A stretch of DNA of 64,000 nt from the NCBI GenBank assembly GCA_920105625.2, contig OV050030.1:85459570-85523569 (forward strand). The letters are read 5' to 3'. Source of the DNA: Clusia tigrina. Taxonomy: Eukaryota > Arthropoda > Insecta > Diptera > Clusiidae. The position numbers and the translations under genes were made by a program. Shown one piece after another: positions 9,745-21,881 of the stretch. How positions within the stretch are numbered: position 1 is the first letter of the stretch; each line of letters opens with the position of its first letter. The notes under the pieces are model-generated. The model saw only the letters and a program-made list of their open reading frames with translations. It did no database searches and was not told where the DNA came from.

Positions 9745-10646
9745 AGGGTGTTTTTTTAGACATGTGGTTTTGAAGCAGAAATAAAATGCATATAATTTTA
9801 TGTTATGGCCAAGATTTTGCTTTATTATAAAGATAAGTGTTTGCCAGTATGTTTTAAAAATGATTTCGGGCAAATGGACTCCGCGGCCGCCTCGAATAAA
9901 TTCCAGCCGAGGCCCAATTTTCGGCCCACTTTTTGCAGCAATTGGGGCCGTATGTCAGTAACAACGCGCCGAATATTCTCTTCCAAGGCGTCAATCATCT
10001 CGGGCTTATCTACGTAGACAAGCAAATTCACATAACCCCACAAAAATTAGTCCAGCGGTGTTAAATCGCACGATCTTGGAGGCCACGCCACAGGCCCACG
10101 ACGCGAGATAATGAGCTCACCAAAAGTTTCCTTCAATAAATTGGTTGTTTCGTTGGCTGTATGGCATGTAGCGTCGTCTTGTTGGAACCAAAGGTGGTCC
10201 ACATCAACATCCTCCAATTCAGGCACGAAAAAGTCATTAATCATGGCTCTAGAGCATTTCCTATTGACTGTAACAGTATGGCCGACTTCATTTTTGAAAT
10301 AATAATGACCAATGATTTCCTCTGCTCATAGAACACACCAAACAGTGACTTTTTGAGGATGTAACGGCGTCTCAACAATGGCTGGTGGATTTTCGTCACT
10401 CAAAATGCGACAATTTTGCATATTAATGTTCATCGCTTAACAAAAGTTTCTTGTGAAAATCAGGATCGGTGGCCATCTCGTTTTGGGCCCATTCACCCAA
10501 CCTGCGACGCACTTGATAGTCGTTCGGCTTCAATTCTGTGAAATGGCAAAGTAAACTGAGCAGAAACCAAGTAACAGCTGTCAAAAAGGCCAACTCCGAA
10601 AAAAAGTATTGCCAGATTGAAAACCACACGACTAAAAAAACACCCT
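9745..10646 (-). mobile_element. Internally deleted mariner-like element
   Basis: Both ends carry the same inverted terminus: AGGGTGTTTTTTTAGACATG at 9745 and, reverse-complemented, AGGGTGTTTTTTTAGTCGTG ending at 10646, each followed by TGGTTTT. Length is 902 bp, against roughly 1.2-1.3 kb for intact relatives, and the missing part is the N-terminal DNA-binding domain. TA occurs at both borders, though the left border is slightly degenerate. Confidence 0.85.
9825..10629 (-). pseudogene. Mariner transposase remnant
   Basis: Fragments run in transposase order on the minus strand but in different frames. First comes NEMATDPDFHKKLLLSDEH (first catalytic Asp region), then VDHLWFQQDDATCHTA (second Asp), then WPPRSCDLTPLD (third Asp), then a C-terminal stretch ending near 9825. 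The helix-turn-helix region is deleted. The frame breaks at about 10430 and 10045. An intact enzyme would cut and paste DNA at TA; this copy cannot. Confidence 0.85.
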
Positions 10647-10745
10647 ATATTTACTTAAATTATTTTAGTTTATTTTTTACTTTTATTTAAATTTTCAAAG
10701 TTATTGTGGAAAATATAAAAAAACCACATAATGATATTTAGTTAT

Positions 10746-11459
<714 letters not shown>

Positions 11460-11469
11460 AATTTCGAAG

Positions 11470-12125
11470 AGCAGTTGAATGTTTGATATTTTTTGTCAGT
11501 CCGTCTTTAGCCAACACAAGTAAGCTCAACACGAGTATACCTTCTTCTTTTGTAAAAACCACTACTAATACTACGACAACAACAATATTTTCAATATCAG
11601 TTATCATGTCAGCTTCAGTATCAACAATGACACATGCAGCAGCCCCAACTACAATCTCAACCGAAACACTGTTTGCCCATGGAAGGCAAAGCCCACCAGA
11701 AATGCGAAAAGTGGACAGTTGTGAAAAATCAAAGGTGGCCTTGCGAAAGTCCATAAAAAACTGAGAACCCACAACAAAAACAGAAAGCCTTAGAAGCTTA
11801 CTGGTTGAGCGGCAAGGAAACTTCTGCTAATCAGTACGCGCTTCTTGATGATGAGGACACCGAACCGTTGTTTACAGAGAAGTCGATCAAGCCCCCTCCA
11901 ATTTTTTTTAGTGAGTCAGCGACACTAAGCCGTTAATCCCTTTAATAAATGAAACAGTTAAGGATGAGTTTGAAATCAAATTCAATAGTCCAGATAAAGA
12001 TAAAATACAGTCACAAACAGTGAAAAAGATTGACAAAGCGTCAGAATAAAAAAATACGGAATTGTATACGTACAAGCCTAAACAGGGAAGGGAGAAAGAT
12101 TCCAGCATTGTTAACACACTCAGAA
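11470..12125 (+). pseudogene. Jockey ORF1 (gag-like) remnant
   Basis: Ser/Thr-rich N-terminal sequence is followed by KALEAYWLSGK, NQYALLDDEDTEP and KSIKPPPIFF, the typical start of the Jockey gag core, then a decayed stretch ending TYKPKQGREK. Several frame changes occur (near 11762 and 11920). The CCHC knuckles that would bind element RNA are missing. Assigned by motif order shared with the better copy at 27027-28567. Confidence 0.65.
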
Positions 12126-12139
12126 CTTGGGCGTAATAG

Positions 12140-13430
12140 TCCAAACGAACCATTCGTTATGGGAAGTTTGCAGAAGGACATGTAATCAAATAATACATCA
12201 TCATCCCCCCTTACTAAGAGCTGTTAAAAATTGGGCGAAATCAGACACCGAAAAAGCGAAATTATTCGCAGCACACTTAAGTTCTGTGTTCAAACCAAAT
12301 AAGATTGAATATTCCCAGAGACAGATTTACTTAATAGCGAACAAGTTAAATCAATGTCATCTATTGAAATTGCCTATGAAAAACTTCTCAAAAACTGAGT
12401 TAATAAGTGTACAATCAAACTTGAATGAAAGAAAGGCTCCAGGATATGACTTAATCACAAACAAAGTACTCAAAGTGTTACCTCTTTTGTGTATAACACT
12501 TTTAAGAAACCTACTCAGTGCTGCACTACAAAGAAGTCATTTCCTAGCACAATGGAAAGTGGCAGAAATAAATATGAGCCTGGCAAAAGTGGTGTCGATC
12601 CGACATCTTATCGTCCCATCATGTACATAGGCTAGTTGAGAACATCCACAAAAGCTATGAAAATAAAGAAATTTTGTACAGCAGTTTTTCTTGACATATC
12701 TCAAGCCTTTGATAGAGTATGGCATGAGGGGTTGCTGTATAAGTTATTATATATGCTTCCAGTAAATCTTTATCTTCTGATTAAGTCCTATCTTAATAAT
12801 TGGCATTTTCACAAAAAACATGGTGACGAAGTCTCCACGTTACAAAAAATCAATGCCGGGGTTCCTCCAACAAGTGCCTTTGGATCAATTGTAAAACTTT
12901 TATTTACATCAGACCTATAGCAAGGTCGCTGAAGGCACCTTCTTCGGCACCTTTTTCGGCACCTTCGCGGATGATACAGCCATTCTGTCCTCACACAAAA
13001 ATGCCTTTACTGCTGCTAAAAAATTGCAAGAAAGCCCGATGACGTCACAAAATGGATGAAGGACTGGCGTATTTAACTGAATAAAAGTAAGTTTGAATAC
13101 ATCACCTTTACGCTAAGATGCGACTATTGCCCTGCACTTAAGATGAACAATTCCACAATTCTCCATTGCGACTGATGCCAAGTATATAGGTATATGCTTG
13201 GACCGACGGCTAACATGGAATCCTCATATATTTGCAAAAAGGAGAACTCTGGCACTAAAATTTCGTACCCAACTTCACACAGAATTAAGAGTGTCATCTA
13301 TAAAAAACGAAGTTAACCTTCAAAGTGCATGGTGTAAAAATCGCCTCCAATCACATGCAAATCAGCTGGCCTCCAGCCCTATAACTCTGACTGAAGCGCA
13401 AAGCACCAAGATATTTGGTAGAATTTAAAA
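12140..13430 (+). pseudogene. Jockey ORF2 reverse transcriptase remnant
   Basis: The first fragment holds NWAKSDTEKAKLFAAHLSSV and RKAPGYDLITNKVLK (RT entry region). The second fragment (12636-12920) holds AVFLDISQAFDRVWHEGLLY (palm motif A with its Asp) and a decayed GVPP-S region (canonical GVPQGS). AFADDTAILS-type sequence near 12960-12990 marks the catalytic box in another frame. Thumb motifs lie near 13190. Stops and frameshifts occur near 12630, 12920 and 13060. Not functional. Confidence 0.8.
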
Positions 13431-13596
13431 ATATAATTTAAAAAAACTTAATTTTTGTTTCTAATTATAAAGCATGCGCCACTGGGCGTATACCTTTCAA
13501 GACTGTATGTTAGAGATAACTGTATATAGGTAGTATTAGGTTAAGGCAGAATGCAATAAGAAATTGATTAATAAAAAAAAAGAAAAATAATATAAA

Positions 13597-13764
<168 letters not shown>

Positions 13765-13802
13765 ATATAAATAAAAAGAAATGTACATTTTGATTGTCAC
13801 TC

Positions 13803-13912
13803 CATAACTCGAGAACGGCTCGACCGATTGCCATAAAATTTTTAGGGAAGGTGCAGGGAGGAGTGATGATGGTTAATTGATTGAAAATCGGTCCAGTCAT
13901 TCTCGAGTTATG
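13803..13912. repeat. 110-bp imperfect inverted repeat
   Basis: CATAACTCGAGAA (13803-13815) is exactly inverted at 13900-13912. The pairing continues to 24 of 27 positions per arm, including CGACCGATT against AATCGGTCC. The intervening 56 bp are unique. Probably a structural end or subterminal piece of a transposon; class not identified. Confidence 0.7.
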
Positions 13913-13929
13913 ATTTTTTTCCTGAAAAA

Positions 13930-15100
13930 AATTTAAAAAAAAATTTTTATTTCGGTCCGACCTAACGAAAAAAATCGATCCAACCTAATACATAAACTCA
14001 TACATACACACATTAATTTGATTGACAGCATACAAATGTTAAACAGATGTACCTGTCAAAATGCACATGTTTGCCAATCACATTCTGTCCTCTTGGATTC
14101 TGATACATCCGGTCATACATTCGCTGCTTTCCAATTGGAATTGCATTACAAGTGATTGTTTTTGAGTTTCATAAATATTGGTAAGTATTAATAATTTAAA
14201 AAGTGATTTTAAGTGTGTTCAGTACAAAAAATGTGTTTGGATTCAAGAAAACATAGTGAAAAGTAATTGTTTTCCATAATTTTATAATGCATCATCCATT
14301 TAGCGTGTACTCAGCGGCAAGAGAGGCGCTTCTCGCTAATGATCTAATCATTTCAAAATCTTTGAATCTAATGATTATAATCATTTCAAAATCTAATGAA
14401 TTTAATCATTTCAAAATCTTTGATATGTGACTGGACGAGGAGTTTCAATTTCTGTTGCTGATATAGTGTTTAAATACACGATTTTCTGAAACAGCAGCTT
14501 AACTTATGGACAATAAGAGGGCGATCCTCTACAAAGAGAATGTGTATCTGCGGACTACACACTGTACAACTTGCGGATCCCACCTGTATGTGATACCATT
14601 CCAGTTGATAGAGGCGGAATGATTCTCAGTGCTAGACGTGGAAGGCGTTGTAGGAGAGCTCAAATCAGAAATGGCTTGGAACCGTTCCATATATAATGCA
14701 TTCAATGGTTTCCATTGCGAGATCTAATCTTTTTTTTAACGATAATTCACATACTGAAGAGCTTACTAGAACGTAAATTTTAAAGCCATATTGACTGATT
14801 TTATTTTATGATACCAGCCATTTTGGAATGCTTTTAAATTTAAGCTTAATTACTAATAAATAATTTGAAAGTGAACTCAATTTGTTTGCTAAATACTTCG
14901 ACAGGCATTATTTTTGTGCGAATATGTTGACATATTGAAACAAAGATGCACAGATGTTCAACCACAAGAAAAATAATATAGTAATATTTATTGGGGATGC
15001 CATTTGCATAGTTCAAGATAGATAGATACATATATTTAAGGGTGCTATACACTGCGATCTGAAAGATCTATTGTGATGCCCCTATTTATTTGAAAGATCA
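13930..15100. other. No gene seen
   Basis: AT-rich with a short tandem block (AATCATTTCAAAATCT, about 14345-14425) and no convincing protein family in any frame. The 68-codon minus frame at 14846-15052 has no recognisable features. Confidence 0.5.
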
Positions 15101-15116
15101 GGGATCTTTCTCATAT

Positions 15117-17769
15117 CTAAGATATAATCTCCAAACACCTGAGTCTATTGTGTGCCAGTGGTCCGCAGTCTGTGATCAGGTGCAGTGAGGTTTCGTCACT
15201 TTCTCCACAGAATCGACAGATGGCATCTGAAGATATACCCTTGTTCAAATGGTAGTTGAGTCTACAATGTCCGCTTAAAATGCTTGTGATGATTCTTAAT
15301 TTACTCCGAGGCATATTTATTAAGTCCTTAGCTCTTTTGGGATTAAAATCTCCCAGAAGAGCTTTCGACTGTCTTAATCCCGGAAGAGTTTTCCAGGTTT
15401 GACCTCTTTTTGCGTCTGTACACTTCTTCAGTAAACCTCCAATGGTATTGGATGATAGTCCACAGAAGGGTTCAAGGCCGTTGAAGTGAGAGGCCGCACA
15501 ATTCCTAGCTAAGCTATGAGCCTTCTCAGTTCCCTCTACTCCTATGTGGCCTGGTACCCACATTAGAGATAACTTTTTCATACAGCCAAGGGAGTTTAGC
15601 TTCCCAATACAGTACCATACAAGTTTTAGACCTCACTCAGGGTGAGCTCAGACTCTTGAGTGCTGCTTGACTATCAGATGGTATCACGATGTTTTCCCCC
15701 GATATTTTCTGTCAATGTTGATCTGGGCACATATTTCAATAGCGTGGTTTTTGCGCTTGAAAAATGTTTGGGATAGAACCCATTGATTCCCAATAGTTGG
15801 TTGTAGGCCCAAATACTCCTGCCCCAGTTCCGTCCATTGTCTTAGAACCGTCAGTATACCATAAGAGGGAATTTTCTCTAATTTTATACGTCTCAGTTAG
15901 ACATTTGCATTCTTTTTTGCAACTCATCATTGTACAGTATTTGAGTGCAAAATTGAATTTTCTTGGCATAAATTCCTTGTGAGATTTTTGTGTAGCATAT
16001 TCTTGAGTTGAATTTTTACTCCATATATTTTGGGTGTAATTTGATTCTCTCGAAATATTTTCTTGTATTCTGGTAAGAGACTTTCTAGCAGAATCTTCAA
16101 TTACTAGATGTAAGGGTATTAGATCTAGTATAACTTCCATTGCTGCTAACAAGGCAGGCGGCAAGAGCGTTGTACTTTACTTAATGCAGATTTCGCTGTC
16201 TTAAGACTCTATTTGATGCTACTGAACCATAGGTGATAATTGGTCTCACCATCATGGTAAACATCCAGCGAACAATTTTTGGGGTTACATCCCCAAGATT
16301 TACCGGCAATCCGTCTACATATCTTTAAGGAAGCTGTAGCCCTCTAGGTGGTTGCTGGCAGGTGAGCCTTCCACAATAACTTTTTGTCGAAAATGACTCC
16401 GCGGTATTTGGTCTCAGAGCTATTATCGACCTGTGTACCATTTAGAACAATAGGATTCATATATGGTATAGATATTTTTCTAGTAAACGGCACAATGGTG
16501 GTCTCTGAGGCATTGATTTTCAATCCTCTTCCCCTGCACCATTCACTAGCTGCTAATAAGCCCCTCTGGATAATATCACAAAGAGTGGATTCCGATTTTT
16601 CTCTAGCTATTATCACAATATCGTCCGCATATCCTTGACATGATATACCTAGATTTTTGAGTTTTATGTTGTTTAAGATCATCAACTACTATGCTCCACA
16701 AAATTGGTTATAATACCCCACCCTGCGCACATCCTTTGTTGGCTTTGACTTTAACAGTTTTGTCACCTACTTCAGCTTCATTCAGTCTAATGTTGAGTAA
16801 AGCTCGTATCCAATTGGAAGTGGTATTATCTATACCTCTATAGTTAAGAGCCCTAATCACATATTCGTGCGGAGTGTTTTCAAAATCCCCTCAATATCGA
16901 GAAAGGCACAAAGTGCTATTTCTTTTTTTATCCAGTGCTGCCTGAATAAAATCCGTCAGATGGTATAGTGCAGTTTCAGACGATTTTCCCGCAATATATG
17001 CAAACTGACAAGGATGTAAAGGCTCCCTTTTCAATAGGTCTCAAGGAGATGTATATTAACTATTTTATGCGCCATGCTTCCGGTATATACCCAAAAGCAA
17101 GACTTGCCCTAGTGATATTCACCAGGAATAAGTACCTCACCACTCCTATGGAGAAGAATTGGGAAAATACCATCGGCACCCGGTGATTTATATGGCTGAA
17201 AAGAGCTGATGGCCCATCTCAACTTCTCAGTAGTTATGATTTCTTTGGCCAACTTCCAGCCAGTATTGATCGTTCTTCTAGGAAGAGCATCAATCTGCAA
17301 ATATAGCGGTAACTGGATGGAACTCCCTGGAAAGTGCACACGCCGTAAAAGGAGAGTGCGATCCTCTTCATTCGCCGTGAACATCCAGCTTTAAATCGAC
17401 TTTGTTCTTCGCAAGAGCTCTATGGAGTCGTGCTACTTCAGGAGTTGATTCTACACTTTCACAAAGGGATCTAAAGCTAGTCCTTTTGGCTTGTCTAATC
17501 TCTTTGTTATAGATCGTCAACTCTTTTTTATATTATTTCCAGTCCCCCGTTCGCTTAGCTAGATTGAGTAGCTGACGCACCTTAGTACGTCTAGTAGACA
17601 GACTAGAGTTCCACCAAGGAACATTCCTGCTGTTTTTCTTTGTTCTTAGAGGACAAGATAAAACATAGGATTCGGAAACAATTTCATTCAGCTCATTGAC
17701 ACCCTCCTCTAGCTCCACCGGATTTTTATATATTCTTTGGATGTTTGAGGATGGGAGTGTTGAATGCAC
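15117..17769 (-). pseudogene. ORF2 reverse transcriptase / RNase H remnant
   Basis: In order on the minus strand: the linker with NVPWWNSSLSTRRTKVRQLL (17769-17533), RT entry with SPGADGIFPILL (17384-17109), the catalytic box QGYADDIVIIARE (16685-16344) and a thumb motif TKYRGVIFDKKLLWKAHL. RNase H follows in two pieces: YTDGSKTMDGTGAGVF (16164-15736) and VPGHIGVEGTEKAHSLAR (15581-15117). A C-terminal knuckle CRFCGESDETSLHLITDC ends it. At least five frame breaks. Confidence 0.8.
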
Positions 17770-17822
17770 TGAACTATCGAAGAATTCCCAGTTAGTATAC
17801 GAGTATATAGGATTTCTAAAAA

Positions 17823-18972
17823 CTAATGTGTTTGTGACGATCGGTAGTTTAACGCATATCCCGAGCTCTTAATTAGTTGCATGGACCCATCATCTATTTC
17901 CACGGATTGTCCGTTGCCCTCGTCCTTGCAACTCCATATTCTCCAGAAATTGGTGTTTAGCCCAATATTTTGGCTGGAGAGGAACTTAAGTGACACAGCT
18001 ACCTCTTGTCCACTACTACGAGGGAGGAAGAGGAAGACTGTGTGTGATCGTGGGTCTCCAACTCTGGCGACCAAACTGATGCCCTCTCTCACTGAAAGCT
18101 GCGTCACGGCCCTTTTTAGCCATTCCACCGAGTCCGTCGAACAGCAGTCGATGATCAAGAAGCCAGGCTTGAAGTGGATAACATCAAAGAAAAGTTTTTT
18201 GGTCCATTCTCCAACCAGCCTATCCAGCAAGATCTGCTCAACACTTGTCAGCTCCTTGCTAGTCAGGATGGTGTTGCAACAACAGCCACCTTGGTGACAA
18301 ATGCCCCTTAGCGGAGCTATCTGCTACCTTGGACCCTCCACGACCAGGTGGGGCTAACGGTGTTGCCGTCTTCCTCTATTTGGCTGGGTCAGGAGTAGGA
18401 GAAAAGGTGTTTTGTACCCTTTTCTTCAGGTTCTTGTTTACGTTCGGTTGTGATGTTGTGCCAGCCGAATCCTTTACAACCCTTTGTTCCTTTGCCTTGG
18501 GAAGAATTCATCTGGTTGCAAACCCTGAGACAGGTAGGTGAGGTACCTTCTGACTCCAGCTCCACTTAGCTTCCTTCTCGGGTCATCTAAACCCCCAGGT
18601 TGACCACGATCAGGAAGATGGATTCCCTCCTTGTCCATTCTGGAGGCTTTCTCCAAGGTTGTAGGTCGAGACCCAGTTTTACTCCCAATGCCAACAGTCT
18701 CTCCTTAGTGGAGATGGGAGTTTGCGCAGTTGGTCCCAGTTTTGCCCTGGCAGTATCAGAAGTGGATGGCACATCATCGGAAGAAAGTTTCCGAATTCCT
18801 GCAATACCCATCCCGTCTACTGTCATTGGGGTCCCATAGGTCAAACCACTGTTTTGGTCACGGATAAAGGCCTCCGTTCATTGACCGCAGCAGCATTTGA
18901 TTTGGGCTTAGCGGGTCTTACCCCACAAAGCATTGGCGCATCAAGGATTCTTTGCTCCATCTGATTTGCAAA
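17823..18972 (-). pseudogene. ORF1 with DUF4780-like domain (remnant)
   Basis: The N-terminal part is low-complexity, with KLSSDDVPSTSDTARAK and Pro/Arg-rich pieces in two frames. The C-terminal fragment (18230-17823) contains GFLIIDCCSTDSVEWLKRAV, SLVARVGDPRSH and LKFLSSQNIGLNTNFWRIW. That is the pattern of the DUF4780-type fold found in ORF1 of such retrotransposons. Likely role in the family: RNA binding. Frame breaks at about 18470, 18590 and 18230. Confidence 0.6.
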
Positions 18973-20640
18973 TTAAATTGCGGTGATGTCGGCTTAATTT
19001 TTGTTTCTTCATGAAGATTCTTTTTGCGGAGAATATAAAGACCACTTGGAGAGACATCCGCAATATTCGAGCTAGGCTATTACCACCGAAGGGCGTCTTT
19101 TATTCGGGGCTCCGCTTACGACTAGACTATTTAACAGAGCCTCTAGCCTGGCAGATCATCAGCACGGGTTGCGTGACAATTTCATCCAGCCCTTACCTTC
19201 GAACCATAGTCAAGGTGTATTTCTCAATTGTACTATTAAGGAGTATCAAACACTAAGCGCTACCTCCTGACCTTGGCGCTACCAGCACCATCAGACAATT
19301 CATGCCATTGTAGACCTACTACCAGCTGGTACTAGCGATGAGCTCTCCAGTGATTTTTGAGTATCGCCGTTACCAGTGATTGCTATTTTTCAATCACCGT
19401 GATTTTTTTTGATCGGTGTTTCCATTGAGTTCATATATATATATATATGTATGCTGTCAAGCAAACTGTTATCAAATATGCAAAGTAACAGCGAAAAGCG
19501 CAATTTTTAACAGACAGCTGTAATCCACAGTGATTGAAAATCGCTACTTTTAATAAAAGCGTGAAATAACAGCGAATGGTGATTTCATTACTTTGGTAAC
19601 GAATGAATCACAGTTTTTATCATGTTAAGTAAGTAAATGTATGTATGTAGTTGTTGCTGTTAAATTATTCCGTTGCTGAAGAGAGTGACAATTTATGCAA
19701 AGTTTGAATATTCATATGTATCGCTTTATATTTTAATATTTGCGCATAGATAATAGAGAAGTTAATAGATATTTGGAAGATGACTTAATTCCGCGAAATT
19801 CCGATCCTTTATTTTGGTGGCGAAACAATAAAATAAAGTATCCAAAGGTTTCAATAGTAGCGCAAGAAAAGCTTTGCTCATTGGCATCTTCCAGCTGAAT
19901 ATCATAATTTAATTATTAGACGATAAGATATTAAAACGACTACTTGTAAGTTATTGAATGAGATATGTCACTAGCAATGCACCAATGTTTCAATTGATTA
20001 GACACGAAATTTACTTATTCAATCAAATAAATTTTATAATAACATAACTACAAAATATATAACACCATTAAGAAATTCCATCATTCTCAGATTCCCATTT
20101 ACAATTAAATTCAAACTTTATTAATTATTTTAAAAATATGAAGATTATTTTTGTAACCAATTTATTGACAAGACAAGTTACAACAGTAGTTGCAATTGCG
20201 TATGTGGTTATGCCACCGTAATAATTTTTCAGAAGAAGAAGAAAAATTATTGAAATTTTTTTTTTTTTTTGGCAGATCTTATAGCTATTTCGGACACGCC
20301 ATTTGTCCTCATCAGCGATCTTTCAATGAAAACATTTTTTTCCCCAAGCATTTTTTATTATATCTCAGAAATCAACAGCACACCAATTATGAACCCTCCC
20401 CTGGGCCTACAGCTGTTGTAATCTGTCCATCCAGACAACTACGCTAACTGCAAGTGGTGAACTGACTGATCAAATTCTCTATCTTCATCTACTGTCTCAT
20501 TCCACCACACTTTAATCAACTCTGTCTCATTATTACCCCTTCTTTGTTCCGTTGGATCTCTCTCTCTGTTTTTTTATTACATTTCAGTGGTGTCATAGTA
20601 CATTGCTTTTGTTAGTGGACAGGCTAATTAAGCCTGATCA
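18973..20640. other. Mostly featureless, with one inverted-repeat block
   Basis: No supported protein family. Within 19366-19605, segments such as TTTTTCAATCACCGTG and CACAGTGATTGAAAA, and CGTTACC and GGTAACG, are inverted around a central ATAT run. This is consistent with an old MITE of about 240 bp. Boundaries and target duplication are unclear. Confidence 0.4.
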
Positions 20641-20643
20641 ACA

Positions 20644-21435
20644 CTAACTTTTTAGGATATATTCTATAAAGTTTACAGTTTCTTGTGAAGATTCGTCAGA
20701 AGACATAGATGTCACCTTTTTTACCGTATTCATTCTGAAAATGTGAGTAAGTATATATATTGCGATTAGCTTTTTCAAGTCATTAATGGGCTGCAATGAC
20801 ATCTGTACCGCTCGAAATATGTGGGCACCTTTGGTAGTATCATAGAATGGCACCATATCTAATAACTCTTCTTTTACATGGAAGTTTTTGTCCACATACT
20901 TTATAAAAATCACTATCTGATGCACATCTGTAAAGTCGGTGCTTTCATCTAGTGCCGAAGAGAAAGCTTCACTTTTGTTTATTCCATTTTCTTTTCTGTA
21001 ATCTCTTATATGACTTATTTTCCTTGCAACGAGATAGTGACACCGATGGGACCAAAGCAATTAGGCATATCTATGCAAGTTTTTTCAAAAATTCACCATC
21101 TATTAAAGATTTCTGGGAACGAGCAATGTTATAACTGGCCCTGCAAGATGCGTGAAGACTTCTTTCCGACAAATTATCGACTTCTTTGATGTCATCTTGG
21201 GTATCGCATGGCAACAATTATTTATACCGAGCGATAAGTTCACGCCTTGGAGGTCCTAATATGTCTTTATATGCATTATGTTATAATGCATATAAAGACA
21301 AATTGCTACATTTGATGTCGTTTATTGTTTGCTTACAAATAAGACATTGTGCAGACATCGATTTCTTTTTCTGCGCAAAAACAATTCGTTCTCCCAGTTT
21401 GTGGTACAGCATCTTTTCCAGATATTAGGTGAATT
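20644..21435 (-). pseudogene. hAT-family transposase remnant
   Basis: The minus strand carries a Cys-pair start (QCLICKQTI..IKCSNL), then a stretch ending RASYNIARSQKSLIDGEFLK. The catalytic-domain region follows with AFSSALDESTDFTDVHQIVIFIKYV, where the DES/T motif holds a catalytic Asp typical of hAT transposases. It then continues to FIEYIL near 20644. Stops occur near 21295, 21230 and 21050. The insertion of a perfect palindrome (21262-21300) also breaks it. The C-terminal dimerisation domain is absent. Related genes include the ZBED5/SCAND3-like group. Confidence 0.7.
21262..21300. repeat. Perfect 18-bp palindrome with 3-nt loop
   Basis: TGTCTTTATATGCATTAT is followed by GTT and then its exact reverse complement. 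It lies inside the hAT transposase remnant where coding sequence is expected only once. Confidence 0.9.
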
Positions 21436-21881
21436 TACTTTAAAATAAATATTTGAAAAACATTTTTGATTTAATAGTTTCTATAAAATCATATAGTAAA
21501 ATTTGATAGTTGCTATAAAATAATAACAAAACAATAATAATTTCAAAATCTCACCTGACGACATTACTTTTAGAGATCAAAAAATTTCCAAAAATGTATC
21601 AAAACAACATTTTTTACAGTTCACTAGCAAGCTCAAAACGAGTACCAAAGAGAGGACAATAAACAACAAAACCATACCGCATAAGCAAGAATTCTATTAT
21701 TTTGCACATACGCACACACTTGCATTCATGCAACATAAACACTCAATAACGACAATTAAATATATTGTATTTGCACGGGCTAATATTAATAATATAATAC
21801 TGGTAGAGAACTGCAAAAGTCAACAAATTATGTGAATGCTATCGTTAAACTAAGTTCAAATAAATTTAGCTAATTTATATT

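Larger units (their letters stand above)
11460..13580 (+). mobile_element. Jockey-clade retrotransposon with large internal deletion
   Basis: The 5' part of ORF1 is joined to the middle of ORF2 near 12130-12145, deleting the zinc knuckles and the whole endonuclease. The RT part continues to about 13430 and is followed by a short 3' UTR and an A-rich end (13568-13590), right beside an (AT)n array. An intact Jockey is about 4-5 kb; this copy is about 2.1 kb. Confidence 0.75.
15100..18972 (-). mobile_element. Decayed LOA/I-type non-LTR retrotransposon
   Basis: On the minus strand, ORF1 pieces (18972-17823) are followed by ORF2 pieces (17769-15117). Gene order and the RNase H domain match LOA/I-group elements. 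The endonuclease is missing: the end of the ORF1 domain and the post-endonuclease linker are only about 50 bp apart. It is not the same copy or family state as the intact ORF at 4682-7391; motifs differ throughout. Confidence 0.75.

Noticed and set aside
17881..18297. 138-codon plus-strand ORF
   Set aside because: It is antisense to the DUF4780-like ORF1 fragment on the minus strand.
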